From CANJSG01 sp038203875 (GTDB lineage Bacteria > Verrucomicrobiota > Verrucomicrobiia > Limisphaerales > CANJSG01): DNA of 64,000 nt. The DNA lies in assembly GCA_038203875.1 (NCBI GenBank), contig JBBRDN010000002.1, forward strand, positions 1 to 64,000, read 5' to 3'. The notes under the pieces were generated by a model, which did not search any database, had not been told where the DNA came from, and saw nothing but the letters and a program-made list of their open reading frames with translations. The position numbers and the translations under genes were made by a program. Position 1 is the stretch's first letter. The number at the start of each line of letters is the position of its first letter. This document shows, one piece after another, positions 35,255 to 44,586 of the stretch.

Positions 35255-37783
35255 ATGACCCTCCGAAGGAATCTTTTTACTGGCTGGTGCTGCCTTGCCG
35301 CCGTCTTCCTTGCCGCACCGGAGAATCCCCTAACCGCGAAAGCCGCAGCTGCGGCCGGGCCGCCAGCCGTCTCGATCACGGCGAGCAACACGCAGCGGGT
35401 CCTCAAATGGACGCCGTATCCGTCCGCGCAGAGCTACAAACTCTGGCGATCCCCGGCTCTCGGGCAGGCTTGGACCGAGGAGACCAACGGAACCCGCTCA
35501 GGCTTCCAACTGATCACCCCGGGAACCAACTCCTCGGGCTTCTACCGCGTCGAAGTCCAACCGCTCAGCTCCAACGCGCTGTTGTCGGCGTCCATCCTAA
35601 ACCGTCTTGCCTACGGGCCCACTCCGGATGAACTGGAACGAGTCGCGAGCATCGGTCCCCAGGCCTACATCGACGAGCAACTCGCTCCCGAGGCGATCAC
35701 AGAGACGTTTGATTCTGGCCTGTCGTCGACCAACGGCGGCTCAGTCTGGCTCTACGGATCGGCCATCGGCACCTACTCCGCGAACAGCCTCTACATCTAT
35801 CTCTCTTCGGCGGGCACTTCCTATTTGGACGATGTTCGCCTCGTGGCGGGCAGCGATCCCACGACCGGCGTGAACCTGATCTCCAACGGGGATTTCGAGG
35901 CCGGATTCCCCACAGCGAACTGGATCGTCGGCACCAACGCGACCGCTTCGGCGGCCACCACGGAGACCGCGAAATCCGGAACCTCCAGTTTGAAGATGGT
36001 CTTCAGCAGTGGCGGGTCGACGTTCTACAATGCCATCCAGTTCACGAACATCACCGGCCTGACCAATGGTCAGACGTGCTCCATTGGCTTCTGGTATGTC
36101 CCGGCGACAAACTCGTCCCTAACGGTCCGCCTATCGGGTTCCGGCGTGCAGGCGACGCCCGACACCGGCATCCCCGGGATCACTTTCAAACTGAACAACC
36201 GTGCCGCCGCCATCGGAGACCTCCGCGCGTGGCACATCCAGCGGGCCGTCCGTGCCAAGCGCCAGTTGCTCGAGACCCAGCTCCAGTTCTGGGAGAACCA
36301 CTTCGTCACGCAATACTCCAAGAGCCGGGACTATTTCGACCGCTTCTACGACGACGGGAATGTCATGGGCTGGCTCGCCACTGACTTGGAGCTGCGTGAA
36401 AACCAGCTCTGGCGGAACGCGCTGCTCAATCCCAATGCGACCTTCCTCGATCTCCTCCGAATCAGCGCCGAGAGCCCGGCAATGATCATCTTCCTCGACA
36501 CCGTCGACAGCCGGGGTGATGGCTCGAATGTCCCGAACGAAAACTTCGCCCGCGAAATCCTTGAGCTCTTCACCTTCGGCGTGGACAACGGCTACGACCA
36601 GAACGACATCATCCAAATGTCCCGCGTCTGGTCCGGCTGGACGGTTCGCATCAAGGATGCCGACAAGCTGAACGATCCTTTCGCCGTCCAGACCACCAAC
36701 CAGATTGTCGCCGGCATCGGATCGACCAACTCGGCGGTCTCCAACCTCTTCGGAGTCTGGGGTATGGCCTTCCGGCCGGAACGACACTTCACCAACTCGA
36801 CGACCACCTTCACCACGGCCAAGAGCCTCTTCTACAACTGGACGACCAACCCGGTCACCCGCGTCCTGACCCGTGGCACGGGCAAGACGACCCCGGCCCG
36901 CTTCGGACCGCCCTGGGCCGGTAGCGACTACTCGTGGGCGGCTCCCCTCGGCAACGGCACCAACGCGATCAACGAAGGCTATGCGGTCGTCACCCATCTG
37001 GCCAACCAGCCCTTCACCGAAGAATTCATCAGCGTGAAGCTCTGCCGCCTGTTCGTTCACGACAACTTCGCCATCGGCTACGATTTCACGGACGGAGCCA
37101 CATCTCCGGAAGAGGAGCTCGTAAAAGCCTGCATGCTCACGTGGGAAAACAGCACCCCGAAGGGCAACATCCGGACCGTCCTTTCGACGATCTTCAGCTC
37201 CGATCTGTTCCGCGGAAACGACGGATCGATGCAGAAGGTCCGGACACCCCTTGAATACGGAGTGGCCGCGATCCGCTCGCTGCGGGGCATCGACCTCAAC
37301 GGCCGTCCCACCGCCGATACCGACGGATACAACATCGCAACGATGATCGGACGCGCCGGAGCCATGAGCCTGTTCGACCGCGCGGAGCCGGACGGATTCC
37401 CGGAAGCCGGCCCGCTGTGGATCAGCGCGGGCACGCTCGCCGAACGCATCCGGTTTGCCCAGGACATGCTCCTCTCGTCGGGCAAGGAATACACGGCGAC
37501 GACCTCCGATCCCGTCGCGCTCATCAAGAAGAAGCTCCCGCTCCCGAGCCAGACCGATGCGGCCGCAGTCGTGGACTACTTCCTCGCCATTCTGTTCCCC
37601 GGCGAGGGTGCCGGAAACCTGGAGTCCTACCGCACACAGGGGATCAACTTCCTTAACACGGCTGACGATGGAACCACTGCGAGTCTGTTCTCCGCCTTGA
37701 CCACAAACAACGCCAACTACGATCCCCGAGTCCGCGGCATGGTCGCCATGCTGATGACATTCCCCCGCTTCCAGGAGCAATGA
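35255..37783 (+). CDS. DUF1800 domain-containing exported protein
   Basis: Large exported DUF1800 protein of unknown reaction, usually paired with DUF1501. A hydrophobic leader (LFTGWCCLAAVFLAAP) precedes a fibronectin-like region (about residues 30-100). DUF1800 homology follows: SILNRLAYGPTPDELERV, then later LQFWENHFVTQYSK, NPNATFLDLLRISAESPAMI, NENFAREILELFTFGVDN (the conserved N-FARELxELFTxG block), EFISVKLCRLFVHDN and MVAMLMTFPRFQEQ. A carbohydrate-binding-like insert (about 185-285) splits the N-terminal part. ATG 35255 starts at the leader. The DUF1501 partner starts 3 nt after the stop codon. Confidence 0.9.
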   Translation: MTLRRNLFTGWCCLAAVFLAAPENPLTAKAAAAAGPPAVSITASNTQRVLKWTPYPSAQSYKLWRSPALGQAWTEETNGTRSGFQLITPGTNSSGFYRVEVQPLSSNALLSASILNRLAYGPTPDELERVASIGPQAYIDEQLAPEAITETFDSGLSSTNGGSVWLYGSAIGTYSANSLYIYLSSAGTSYLDDVRLVAGSDPTTGVNLISNGDFEAGFPTANWIVGTNATASAATTETAKSGTSSLKMVFSSGGSTFYNAIQFTNITGLTNGQTCSIGFWYVPATNSSLTVRLSGSGVQATPDTGIPGITFKLNNRAAAIGDLRAWHIQRAVRAKRQLLETQLQFWENHFVTQYSKSRDYFDRFYDDGNVMGWLATDLELRENQLWRNALLNPNATFLDLLRISAESPAMIIFLDTVDSRGDGSNVPNENFAREILELFTFGVDNGYDQNDIIQMSRVWSGWTVRIKDADKLNDPFAVQTTNQIVAGIGSTNSAVSNLFGVWGMAFRPERHFTNSTTTFTTAKSLFYNWTTNPVTRVLTRGTGKTTPARFGPPWAGSDYSWAAPLGNGTNAINEGYAVVTHLANQPFTEEFISVKLCRLFVHDNFAIGYDFTDGATSPEEELVKACMLTWENSTPKGNIRTVLSTIFSSDLFRGNDGSMQKVRTPLEYGVAAIRSLRGIDLNGRPTADTDGYNIATMIGRAGAMSLFDRAEPDGFPEAGPLWISAGTLAERIRFAQDMLLSSGKEYTATTSDPVALIKKKLPLPSQTDAAAVVDYFLAILFPGEGAGNLESYRTQGINFLNTADDGTTASLFSALTTNNANYDPRVRGMVAMLMTFPRFQEQ

Positions 37784-37786
37784 CCC

Positions 37787-39463
37787 ATGAACTCATCGAT
37801 CAACCTCCTCTCCCGACGCTCGTTTTTTGACCGAAGCCTGAAGGTCGGACTCGGTGTCGCGCTCTCCACCCTCGTCGACATCCCGTTCGTCATGAAACGG
37901 GCCCTCGCCGAAGGCACGATGGGCCTGAACGGAAAGAAACTCCTGTTCATCTTCCTGCGCGGAGCGAATGACGGCCTCAACTCCGTCATTCCCATCGGCG
38001 ATCCCTCATACGTCAGTCTGACTCCCGGCGGAACTTATGGCACCAGCAGCATCCGGCCGAACATCGTCATCCCGCCGGATCCATTGACCGACTACACGGC
38101 CTTGGGCGGATGCGATTCGCCGGTGGCGGGCCCGAACCAGTCGACCTACTTTTATGACAAGGCGATCCGCGTTGGAAACGGATTCACTGCGATCCATCCG
38201 TCGCTGAAGTTCCTCGCGCCAGTTTACAACGCCGGCGACCTCGCGTTGATCCATCGTGTCGGCTACCCGAAGCAGTCGCGCTCCCATTTCGACTCGCAGA
38301 ACTACTGGGAGACGGGGAACCCGAACAACAAACTGATCAAGGACGGCATCTTCTACCGAACGATGGTGGAGTCAGGCCTCGCCCAGACGAACGCCCTTAC
38401 CGGCGTCTCGGTCCAGTCGTCCTTGCCGTTGATTCTCCGTGGCTCCCAGGCCGCAATGACCAATCTCAGCGATCCGAGCCGATACAACCTGAAGGGCATT
38501 CCCAACACGACCCAGGGCAACGCCAAGGCCGACGCAGCCATCCGGGCCGCGCTGGGATCCCCGGCGGCGGCCAAGATCAACCGCGACCTGCTCCGTCTCC
38601 AATATGAGAACATGAGCAACACGCTCCAAACCTTTGAGCAGCTCGACTGGTCGGAAAACGGGAACACCTTTCGCGATACGGCCGTGACCGACGACGACAC
38701 GGGCTACGCGCAATCGGGAACCGGCGGCTACTATCTATTCCCGACAACAAACACCAAGAACGGCGGCTACAGCCGGACGGGCGGAACCACGGACACGTCC
38801 CGCTATGCTGTGTCGACCGGTTCCTATGGGTTTTTCAACCAACTCAAGTCGGCGGCCATGATCCTGAACAACACCGACGCCGTCATCGCCGGCACGGAGT
38901 TGGGCGGATTCGACACGCACAACATCCAGGGATCGTCCACCGGCGCGCACGCCAATCTTCAACGGACGATCGGCTGGTCCATCTACGCTCTCCGGAAATA
39001 CTTCAGCCAATACGCGAACAAGGTGGATTGGAACAATGTCGTGGTCGTCACACTTTCCGAATTCGGCCGCACGACCAAGCAGAACACCACCACCGGCACT
39101 GACCATGCCGAAGCCGGACCGATGTTCGTCGCGGGCGGTGCCATCAAAGGATACGGCAAACCGAGCGGCCGCGGAGTCTTCGGATGCCATCCGACGGCCG
39201 ATTCCGTCCCTTGGATCACAGGCCCAGCCAACCAGGCCGGCGGCGTGGACGGAACCATGTTCGGCATTTCCGACAGCTACCTCAAACGGTCCGTCGACTA
39301 CCGGTCCGTGCTCGGCAAACTCATCCGCGATCATCTTGGAGCCACCCAGAACCAGCTCAACCGGATCATCCCCGGCTACACCAACGCCGGGGAACAACTG
39401 CAGACCGGCGGAACGTCGACGATCGACAACACCGCCATCATCGGCGAGCCGGCCTTGGTCTGA
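37787..39463 (+). CDS. DUF1501 domain-containing exported protein
   Basis: The partner of the DUF1800 protein. Tat leader LLSRRSFFDRSLKVGLGVAL (residues 7-26), then KKLLFIFLRGANDGLNSVIP, HPSLKFLAPVYNAGDLALIH, the ESGL... region, GGFDTHNIQGSSTGAH and VVTLSEFGRTTKQNTTTGTD. Length 558 is longer than the protein at the left edge of the window. A strong terminator follows. In the wider family DUF1800/DUF1501 pairs are co-transcribed; the biochemical role is undescribed. Confidence 0.92.
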   Translation: MNSSINLLSRRSFFDRSLKVGLGVALSTLVDIPFVMKRALAEGTMGLNGKKLLFIFLRGANDGLNSVIPIGDPSYVSLTPGGTYGTSSIRPNIVIPPDPLTDYTALGGCDSPVAGPNQSTYFYDKAIRVGNGFTAIHPSLKFLAPVYNAGDLALIHRVGYPKQSRSHFDSQNYWETGNPNNKLIKDGIFYRTMVESGLAQTNALTGVSVQSSLPLILRGSQAAMTNLSDPSRYNLKGIPNTTQGNAKADAAIRAALGSPAAAKINRDLLRLQYENMSNTLQTFEQLDWSENGNTFRDTAVTDDDTGYAQSGTGGYYLFPTTNTKNGGYSRTGGTTDTSRYAVSTGSYGFFNQLKSAAMILNNTDAVIAGTELGGFDTHNIQGSSTGAHANLQRTIGWSIYALRKYFSQYANKVDWNNVVVVTLSEFGRTTKQNTTTGTDHAEAGPMFVAGGAIKGYGKPSGRGVFGCHPTADSVPWITGPANQAGGVDGTMFGISDSYLKRSVDYRSVLGKLIRDHLGATQNQLNRIIPGYTNAGEQLQTGGTSTIDNTAIIGEPALV

Positions 39464-39482
39464 TCGGTCCAATCTTCGCCAG

Positions 39483-39514
39483 GCCCCGGCTTCACCAGCC
39501 GGGGCTTTTCTTTT
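39483..39514 (+). terminator. Intrinsic terminator after DUF1800-DUF1501
   Basis: Perfect 9-bp stem GCCCCGGCT (39483-39491) / AGCCGGGGC (39497-39505), 5-nt loop TCACC, then TTTTCTTTT. Ends the DUF1800-DUF1501 transcript. Confidence 0.92.
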
Positions 39515-39575
39515 GCGGACGGTTGATCGGTTGACTCTTCGCCTCGCGGTGTGAACCTCCGGGCAAATCACCGCC

Positions 39576-40895
39576 ATGCACGAATACGTCGAACGCGTCG
39601 TCAACCTTCTCGATCCGTCGCTGAACCGCCTCCACGGCATCTCCGGCGCGGAGGCCCACAAACGCCTCAAAGCAGGCGATACCGACGGCGTCCGGCAGAT
39701 CGACGGTTCGTTCGCGATGCTCGTCCATGAGGGCAAGCTTGTCCGCATGGCCCGCTCGCTGGACCGCCCGATGCGCTACTTCCTCGCCAAACGCGCCGCC
39801 GGTCCTGCCCTGTTCGTCGCGGACCGCATGGACACGATCCACCGCGCGCTCCAAGCCGAAGGACTGGCCGATCAGTTTCATCCGAGCTATACCCGCATGG
39901 TCCCCGCGCACTACATCGTCGACATCCAGCTCGTCGGCTGCCCGGACCCGGACCCGGTCTACACCCGTTTCTTCACCCCTCACCGCAACGCCCTTGGCAA
40001 TGACCTAGACCTGGTCGGGTCGCTCTACGTGGGAGCCCTTGCCGCGGAGATCACCCGCTGGCTGCGCTCGATTCCGGACCGTGAGCCGGTCGGCGTCTGT
40101 TTCTCCGGCGGCATCGACAGCGGATCGGTCTTCGTCCTCACGTATCACCTGATGCGAAAACTGGGGATGAACCTTTCACGCCTGAAGGCTTTCACCCTTT
40201 CTATCGGCGATGGCCCGGACCTCGAACAAGCCCGGCGCTTCCTGCGCAAACTCGATCTCGAACTTTTCCTGGAACCCATCGAAGCCGAAGTAGCCTCGCT
40301 TGATCCATCGGAGACGATCCGGATCGTCGAAGACTACAAGGCTCTCGACATCGAGGCGGCCACCATGCTGATCGCACTTCTCAAGGGCATCCGCAGCCGG
40401 TATCCCGACTGGAAGTTCCTCATGGACGGCGACGGCGGCGACGAGAACCTCAAGGACTATCCCATCGAGGAAAACCCGGAGCTCACCATCCGCAGCGTCG
40501 TCCACAACCTCATGCTTTACCAGGAAGGCTGGGGCGTCGGACGAATCAAACACTCGCTGACCTATAGCGGCGGCCTCAGCCGGAGCTACACCCGCACCTA
40601 CGCCCCCGCTCGAGCGTTTGGCTTCGAGGGCTTTAGTCCCTTCACCAAACCGAACGTCATCGAAGTGGCGGAAGGCATCCCCTACATCGGCCTGACGAAC
40701 TACGACGTGCCCACGCTCTACTCGCTCAAGGGCGAGATCGTCTCGCGCGGCATCCGCGCCGTCACGGGCATGGACATGCCGGTCTTCGAGAAGCGCCGCT
40801 TCCAGCATGGGGCCGTCTCTAAGGAAACGCTCCGCACCCGGCTTCCTTCCCAGGAAGTCGCCTATCGCCGCCAGTTCCTCTCGATCTACCAATAG
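39576..40895 (+). CDS. Asparagine-synthase-like ATP-pyrophosphatase without glutaminase nucleophile
   Basis: The C-terminal two thirds is an asparagine synthase-type ATP-PPase with an intact PP-loop (VGVCFSGGIDSGSVFVL, about residue 168-184), FLMDGDGGDENLKDYP (conserved DGxGGDE, about 284-299) and a helical tail. The N-terminal ~130 residues resemble the second half of a class II glutaminase domain (DGSFAMLVHEGKLVRMARSL, then FVADRMDTIHRAL). They lack the N-terminal Cys2 nucleophile, so glutamine hydrolysis is not expected. It most likely adenylates a carboxylate (or equivalent) for attack by ammonia or another amine; the substrate is unknown. 13 nt separate it from the radical SAM gene, which suggests a joint pathway. 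Confidence 0.82.
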   Translation: MHEYVERVVNLLDPSLNRLHGISGAEAHKRLKAGDTDGVRQIDGSFAMLVHEGKLVRMARSLDRPMRYFLAKRAAGPALFVADRMDTIHRALQAEGLADQFHPSYTRMVPAHYIVDIQLVGCPDPDPVYTRFFTPHRNALGNDLDLVGSLYVGALAAEITRWLRSIPDREPVGVCFSGGIDSGSVFVLTYHLMRKLGMNLSRLKAFTLSIGDGPDLEQARRFLRKLDLELFLEPIEAEVASLDPSETIRIVEDYKALDIEAATMLIALLKGIRSRYPDWKFLMDGDGGDENLKDYPIEENPELTIRSVVHNLMLYQEGWGVGRIKHSLTYSGGLSRSYTRTYAPARAFGFEGFSPFTKPNVIEVAEGIPYIGLTNYDVPTLYSLKGEIVSRGIRAVTGMDMPVFEKRRFQHGAVSKETLRTRLPSQEVAYRRQFLSIYQ

Positions 40896-40908
40896 CCCGT
40901 CGCCTCCA

Positions 40909-41925
40909 GTGGACGCCTTTCCGGATTCACCTTCCGCGCGCGACGCATGGATTGTTGGAAGGCGCGGACCACGCAACCGTCTCGATCCATCCAAAGCCTA
41001 TGCCCAGTTCATCGAGATCGAACCCGACGAGCTCGGCTCGCCAACAGAAATAGCCACCGTCTTCCTGACGAACAAGGAGTGCCCTTGGCGCTGCCTGATG
41101 TGTGATCTGTGGCGGAACACTCTGGAGATTTCGGTTCCTCCCGGCGCCGTCCCGGGTCAGATCTCGAAGGCTATTCAGGATCTCGGACCAACCGGTGCCC
41201 GTCCGAAGACGAAGCGTTTTCTGAAGCTCTACAACGCCGGGAGCTTCTTCGATCCGCACGCGATTCCGACGGAGGACTACCCGGCGATCGCTGCCCTGTG
41301 CGCTCCGTTCGAGCGCGTCATCGTCGAATCGCACCCTGCGCTCATCAACGCCCGGTTCGACGAGTTCCATCCCCTGGTTCGAAGCCACCGCGAAACAAAA
41401 AGCCAAGGCCCCGCACTAGAAGTGGCGCTCGGGCTGGAAACTGTCCATCCCGTCGCCCGCGAACGTCTCAACAAACGGGTCACGTTGGAACAGTTCCGGA
41501 CGGCGGCCTCAAGTATCGTCGTCAGCGGAGCCGCCTTGCGCTGCTTTGTCCTCGTGGCTCCACCATTCCTTGGCGGAAACGATCCGGTCGCGTCAGCCGT
41601 GGACACCGCCAAGTTCGCCTTCGACTGCGGGGCTTCCGTCGTGGCTCTCATTCCGACGCGTGGTGGTAACGGCGCAATGGAGCAACTGCTCAGGTCGGGC
41701 GACTGGACTCCACCGACGTTGGCCCAGTTGGAGCGCACGTTCGATCTCACCTTGGATATCCGGAAGACGACTGCATCAGGCGACCGGGTTTTCGTCGACA
41801 CGTGGGATCTCGAGCGTTTCTCCGATTGCACCGCCTGTGTCCCCGCGCGCAAGGCTCGGTTGGGGCGGATGAACCTTTATCAGCGGGCCGAAGCCCCTCT
41901 GCCTTGCGTCCGGTGCGGGCGCTGA
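40909..41925 (+). CDS. Radical SAM protein, COG1244/RaSEA-like
   Basis: The 4Fe-4S binding site is visible as NKECPWRCLMCDLW (C-x3-C-x2-C, near residue 65). Further segments agree with the COG1244/TIGR01210 family, which includes archaeal RaSEA (archaeosine formation): FLKLYNAGSFFDPHAIPTED, then VIVESHPALIN, and LEVALGLETVHPVARERLNK. Two late Cys pairs (DCTACV and CVRCGR) probably bind a second metal. Bacterial members have no established reaction. GTG 40909 is chosen because an upstream ATG at 40807 lies within the previous gene. It converges on the sulfatase (18-nt gap). Confidence 0.82.
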   Translation: MDAFPDSPSARDAWIVGRRGPRNRLDPSKAYAQFIEIEPDELGSPTEIATVFLTNKECPWRCLMCDLWRNTLEISVPPGAVPGQISKAIQDLGPTGARPKTKRFLKLYNAGSFFDPHAIPTEDYPAIAALCAPFERVIVESHPALINARFDEFHPLVRSHRETKSQGPALEVALGLETVHPVARERLNKRVTLEQFRTAASSIVVSGAALRCFVLVAPPFLGGNDPVASAVDTAKFAFDCGASVVALIPTRGGNGAMEQLLRSGDWTPPTLAQLERTFDLTLDIRKTTASGDRVFVDTWDLERFSDCTACVPARKARLGRMNLYQRAEAPLPCVRCGR

Positions 41926-41943
41926 TCCGGGAGGAATGGTCGG

Positions 41944-43416
41944 CTACTCCTTCTTCTTGGCCGTCTTCGGAGCCGGTGCCTTCAGCGGCCACGTTTCCGA
42001 CTCCGTCCGGGCATCGGCCAGATACTCCTCGATCTTCTTCACCACGTCCTTGTTCGTGGCCGCAACGTTGTTGGTCTCGCCGAGATCGGACTTGAGGTTG
42101 AACAACTCGACCGGCTTTCCGAAAGGACGGATGGCCTTCCAATCGCCCATGCGCGCCGCCTGTTTGCTGCCGCCCTCGTGGAACTCCCAGTAGAGGAACT
42201 CCGCCGGCTTCTGTTCCTTTCCCAGCAGCGTCGGCACGACGGATCGACCATCAATACCGACCGGATTCTTCAGACCGGCCAACTCGACGGCGGTCGGGAG
42301 AAAATCCCAGAAAGCCCAGGGGAAATCGCTCACCTTTCCCGCCGGAACCCGCGTGTGCCCGCGCACGATCATCGGCACACGGATTCCTCCTTCCGACAAA
42401 TCGCGTTTGATGCCACGCAACGGTCCGGAGCTCTGGAAGAACGCCGGATCGTTGCCGCCTTCCTTGTGCGGACCATTGTCGCTCGAAAAGAAGATGACCG
42501 TCTGGCTGTCCAGATTCTCGTCCTTGATCAGTTTCAACACGGCACCGATCTGCGCATCGAGACGCGTGATCATGGCCGCCTTGTTCTTCTCCGGTTGCGG
42601 CCAGTTGTTCGTCGAGTAGGGCGCGTCGCTCGGAACCTCCATGCCGTTACCCGTCGCCTTGGTCAGGGCATTGTGGGCGTGCGGCGTGGTGTAGGAAAGG
42701 TAGAGGAAGAAAGGCCTCTGCTTGTTCTGCGCGATGAAGTTGAGCGCCACCGAAGTGAAATAGTCCGCGACGTAAAGACTCTTCCGGCCCTGTTGGTTGA
42801 CCTGGACCGGAATGCGGACGCCGTTCCGGACCAGCGTCTCGGGGTAGTAGTTGTGCGCTTCGGTCTGATCCAGGAAACCGAACTGCTCGTCGAAGCCCTG
42901 ACGGTTCGGTTCTCCGGATGTTCCCTCGTTGCCCAGTCCCCATTTGCCGATCACGCCGGACACGTAGCCGGCACTCCGCAGAAGTTTCGCCACCGTGACC
43001 ACGTTCGTCCCCAACGCCATCTTCGCGTTGCCCCGGATCGGCGTATGTCCTGTATGTTGGCCGGTCATCAACACGGAACGCGAAGGCGCGCACACCGTGC
43101 TTCCGGCATAGACGCTGGTGAAGCGCATGCCATCCGCCGCGAGTTGGTCTAGGTTCGGCGTTTGGATGAGCTTCTGGCCGTAGGAACCCAGATCGCCGTA
43201 GCCGAGATCGTCCGCGAGGATGAAGACGATGTTCGGCAACTGCGGCCGGAAATACCGCGGCGGCACCTTGCTGCGGTTCGTCTTCATCATCGTCTGCGCG
43301 AGCCGGGACTCTTCGGGAGTGTTCACCGTCGGCGGTGGCGCCTGCTGAGCGGAGACACGCGCAACCGCCCCACCGAGGAGAAGCAACACCACGCACACGA
43401 AACGAAGAATGGACAT
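41944..43416 (-). CDS. Exported sulfatase
   Basis: Formylglycine-dependent arylsulfatase-type enzyme (sulfate ester hydrolase), exported by a signal peptide (FVCVVLLLLGGAVARVSAQ). The metal-binding NIVFILADDLGYGDLGSYG (about residue 62), the modification site CAPSRSVLMTGQHTGHTPIR (Cys to formylglycine), the FFLYLSYTTPHAHNAL segment and VIFFSSDNGPHKEGG are all present. 490 residues. Verrucomicrobia carry many such genes for degrading sulfated polysaccharides. No maturase (FGE/anSME) is adjacent, although the convergent neighbour is a radical SAM protein of a different family. Confidence 0.94.
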   Translation of the reverse strand: MSILRFVCVVLLLLGGAVARVSAQQAPPPTVNTPEESRLAQTMMKTNRSKVPPRYFRPQLPNIVFILADDLGYGDLGSYGQKLIQTPNLDQLAADGMRFTSVYAGSTVCAPSRSVLMTGQHTGHTPIRGNAKMALGTNVVTVAKLLRSAGYVSGVIGKWGLGNEGTSGEPNRQGFDEQFGFLDQTEAHNYYPETLVRNGVRIPVQVNQQGRKSLYVADYFTSVALNFIAQNKQRPFFLYLSYTTPHAHNALTKATGNGMEVPSDAPYSTNNWPQPEKNKAAMITRLDAQIGAVLKLIKDENLDSQTVIFFSSDNGPHKEGGNDPAFFQSSGPLRGIKRDLSEGGIRVPMIVRGHTRVPAGKVSDFPWAFWDFLPTAVELAGLKNPVGIDGRSVVPTLLGKEQKPAEFLYWEFHEGGSKQAARMGDWKAIRPFGKPVELFNLKSDLGETNNVAATNKDVVKKIEEYLADARTESETWPLKAPAPKTAKKKE

Positions 43417-43472
43417 GCGCTGAACCTAGAGGCGAAGCCGGCGGGCCATCAACGGCGATTCGGTCGATGCGG

Positions 43473-44504
43473 TCAGGCCGTGACGTCGATGAAGGTCTTC
43501 ACCGCACGATTTCCCGAGGCCATTCCCTGGAACAACTCCGGCAATCCCGTCAGCGGACAATCGGCATCGACGAAATCATCCGCACGGATCACGCCGCGTT
43601 CGATCCACGACAACGCCTCGCGGATCGCCATCGGCGTGTGGTGGAAACTCGCGAGCAAAGTGAGGTTCGAGTAGTGGATCAGACCCGTGTCGAGCTTCAC
43701 CGAGGTGCCCGAAGGACACCCGCCAAAGAAGTTCACCCGCCCGCCCTTCCGGACCAACTGAACCGCCGCTTCCCAGCATTCCGGTTTGCCGACCGCCTCG
43801 ACCACTACGTCGAAGGTCCGGCCGGACCGGCGGCACGCCGGCACCACATCTCCGTCAGCGCCGATCTCGACCACCGCGGCGCCTCCGAGCAACTGCGCCT
43901 TGGCCAAACGGTTCTCGCCCCGGCCCGCCACCGTCACATCGCAACCCGCCTCCTTAGCCAGCCTCACGAACATGAGACCGATCGGTCCCGCACCGATCAC
44001 AAGAACGCGCTCGGCAGACTGGAGCTTCAGGTCCTGCACACCTTGAACCACGCACGCCAACGGCTCGGTCAACGCTGCGTCCCGGAAAGCCGTTTCCGGC
44101 CGCAGCTTCAGGAGATTCATCTCCACGATCCGACGCGGAATCACGATGGACTGGGCGTAGGCGCCGTTCAGGAATAGCAGGTCGTCGCAGAGATTCGGCT
44201 GGGCCGTTTTGCAGTGAAAACAGTGGCCACAGGGAGCCGAGTTCGCGGCCACGACACGGTCTCCCACAGAAACCAAGGACTGCGCTTCCGACGACACCTC
44301 GCAGACTTCTCCAGCCAACTCATGCCCGAAGACCGTCGGCGGAACGAGCATCCTGGCGTGGTATCCTCGCTTGAAGACCTTCAGGTCCGTGCCGCACGTC
44401 AGGGCGGCGCGAATACGCACGCGCAGTTCGCCCGCGACCAGCGCCGGCTCCGCCACCGACTCGACCCGGACGTCTTCTTTGCCATGGAGGACCGCTGCGC
44501 GCAT
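43473..44504 (-). CDS. Zinc-dependent alcohol dehydrogenase (MDR family)
   Basis: Medium-chain dehydrogenase/reductase. The catalytic zinc site is at LTCGTDLKVF and FGHELAGEV. The structural zinc site Cys are in CGHCFHCKTAQPNLC, and the NAD(P) Rossmann motif is VLVIGAGPIGLMFVRLAKE. It resembles threonine/sorbitol dehydrogenase-like enzymes acting on polyols or sugars; substrate unknown. ATG 44504 gives 343 residues; an in-frame start at 44540 adds 12 residues of low similarity. Divergent from the dedA-family gene (44587). Confidence 0.9.
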   Translation of the reverse strand: MRAAVLHGKEDVRVESVAEPALVAGELRVRIRAALTCGTDLKVFKRGYHARMLVPPTVFGHELAGEVCEVSSEAQSLVSVGDRVVAANSAPCGHCFHCKTAQPNLCDDLLFLNGAYAQSIVIPRRIVEMNLLKLRPETAFRDAALTEPLACVVQGVQDLKLQSAERVLVIGAGPIGLMFVRLAKEAGCDVTVAGRGENRLAKAQLLGGAAVVEIGADGDVVPACRRSGRTFDVVVEAVGKPECWEAAVQLVRKGGRVNFFGGCPSGTSVKLDTGLIHYSNLTLLASFHHTPMAIREALSWIERGVIRADDFVDADCPLTGLPELFQGMASGNRAVKTFIDVTA

Positions 44505-44586
44505 GGCGGCAGCTTGTTCGGGCCTTGCCGCGGAACTCAATCTTTTCGCTTTGGGCCCGGCCTCGGCTTCGGCTTAATCGCGCGCC

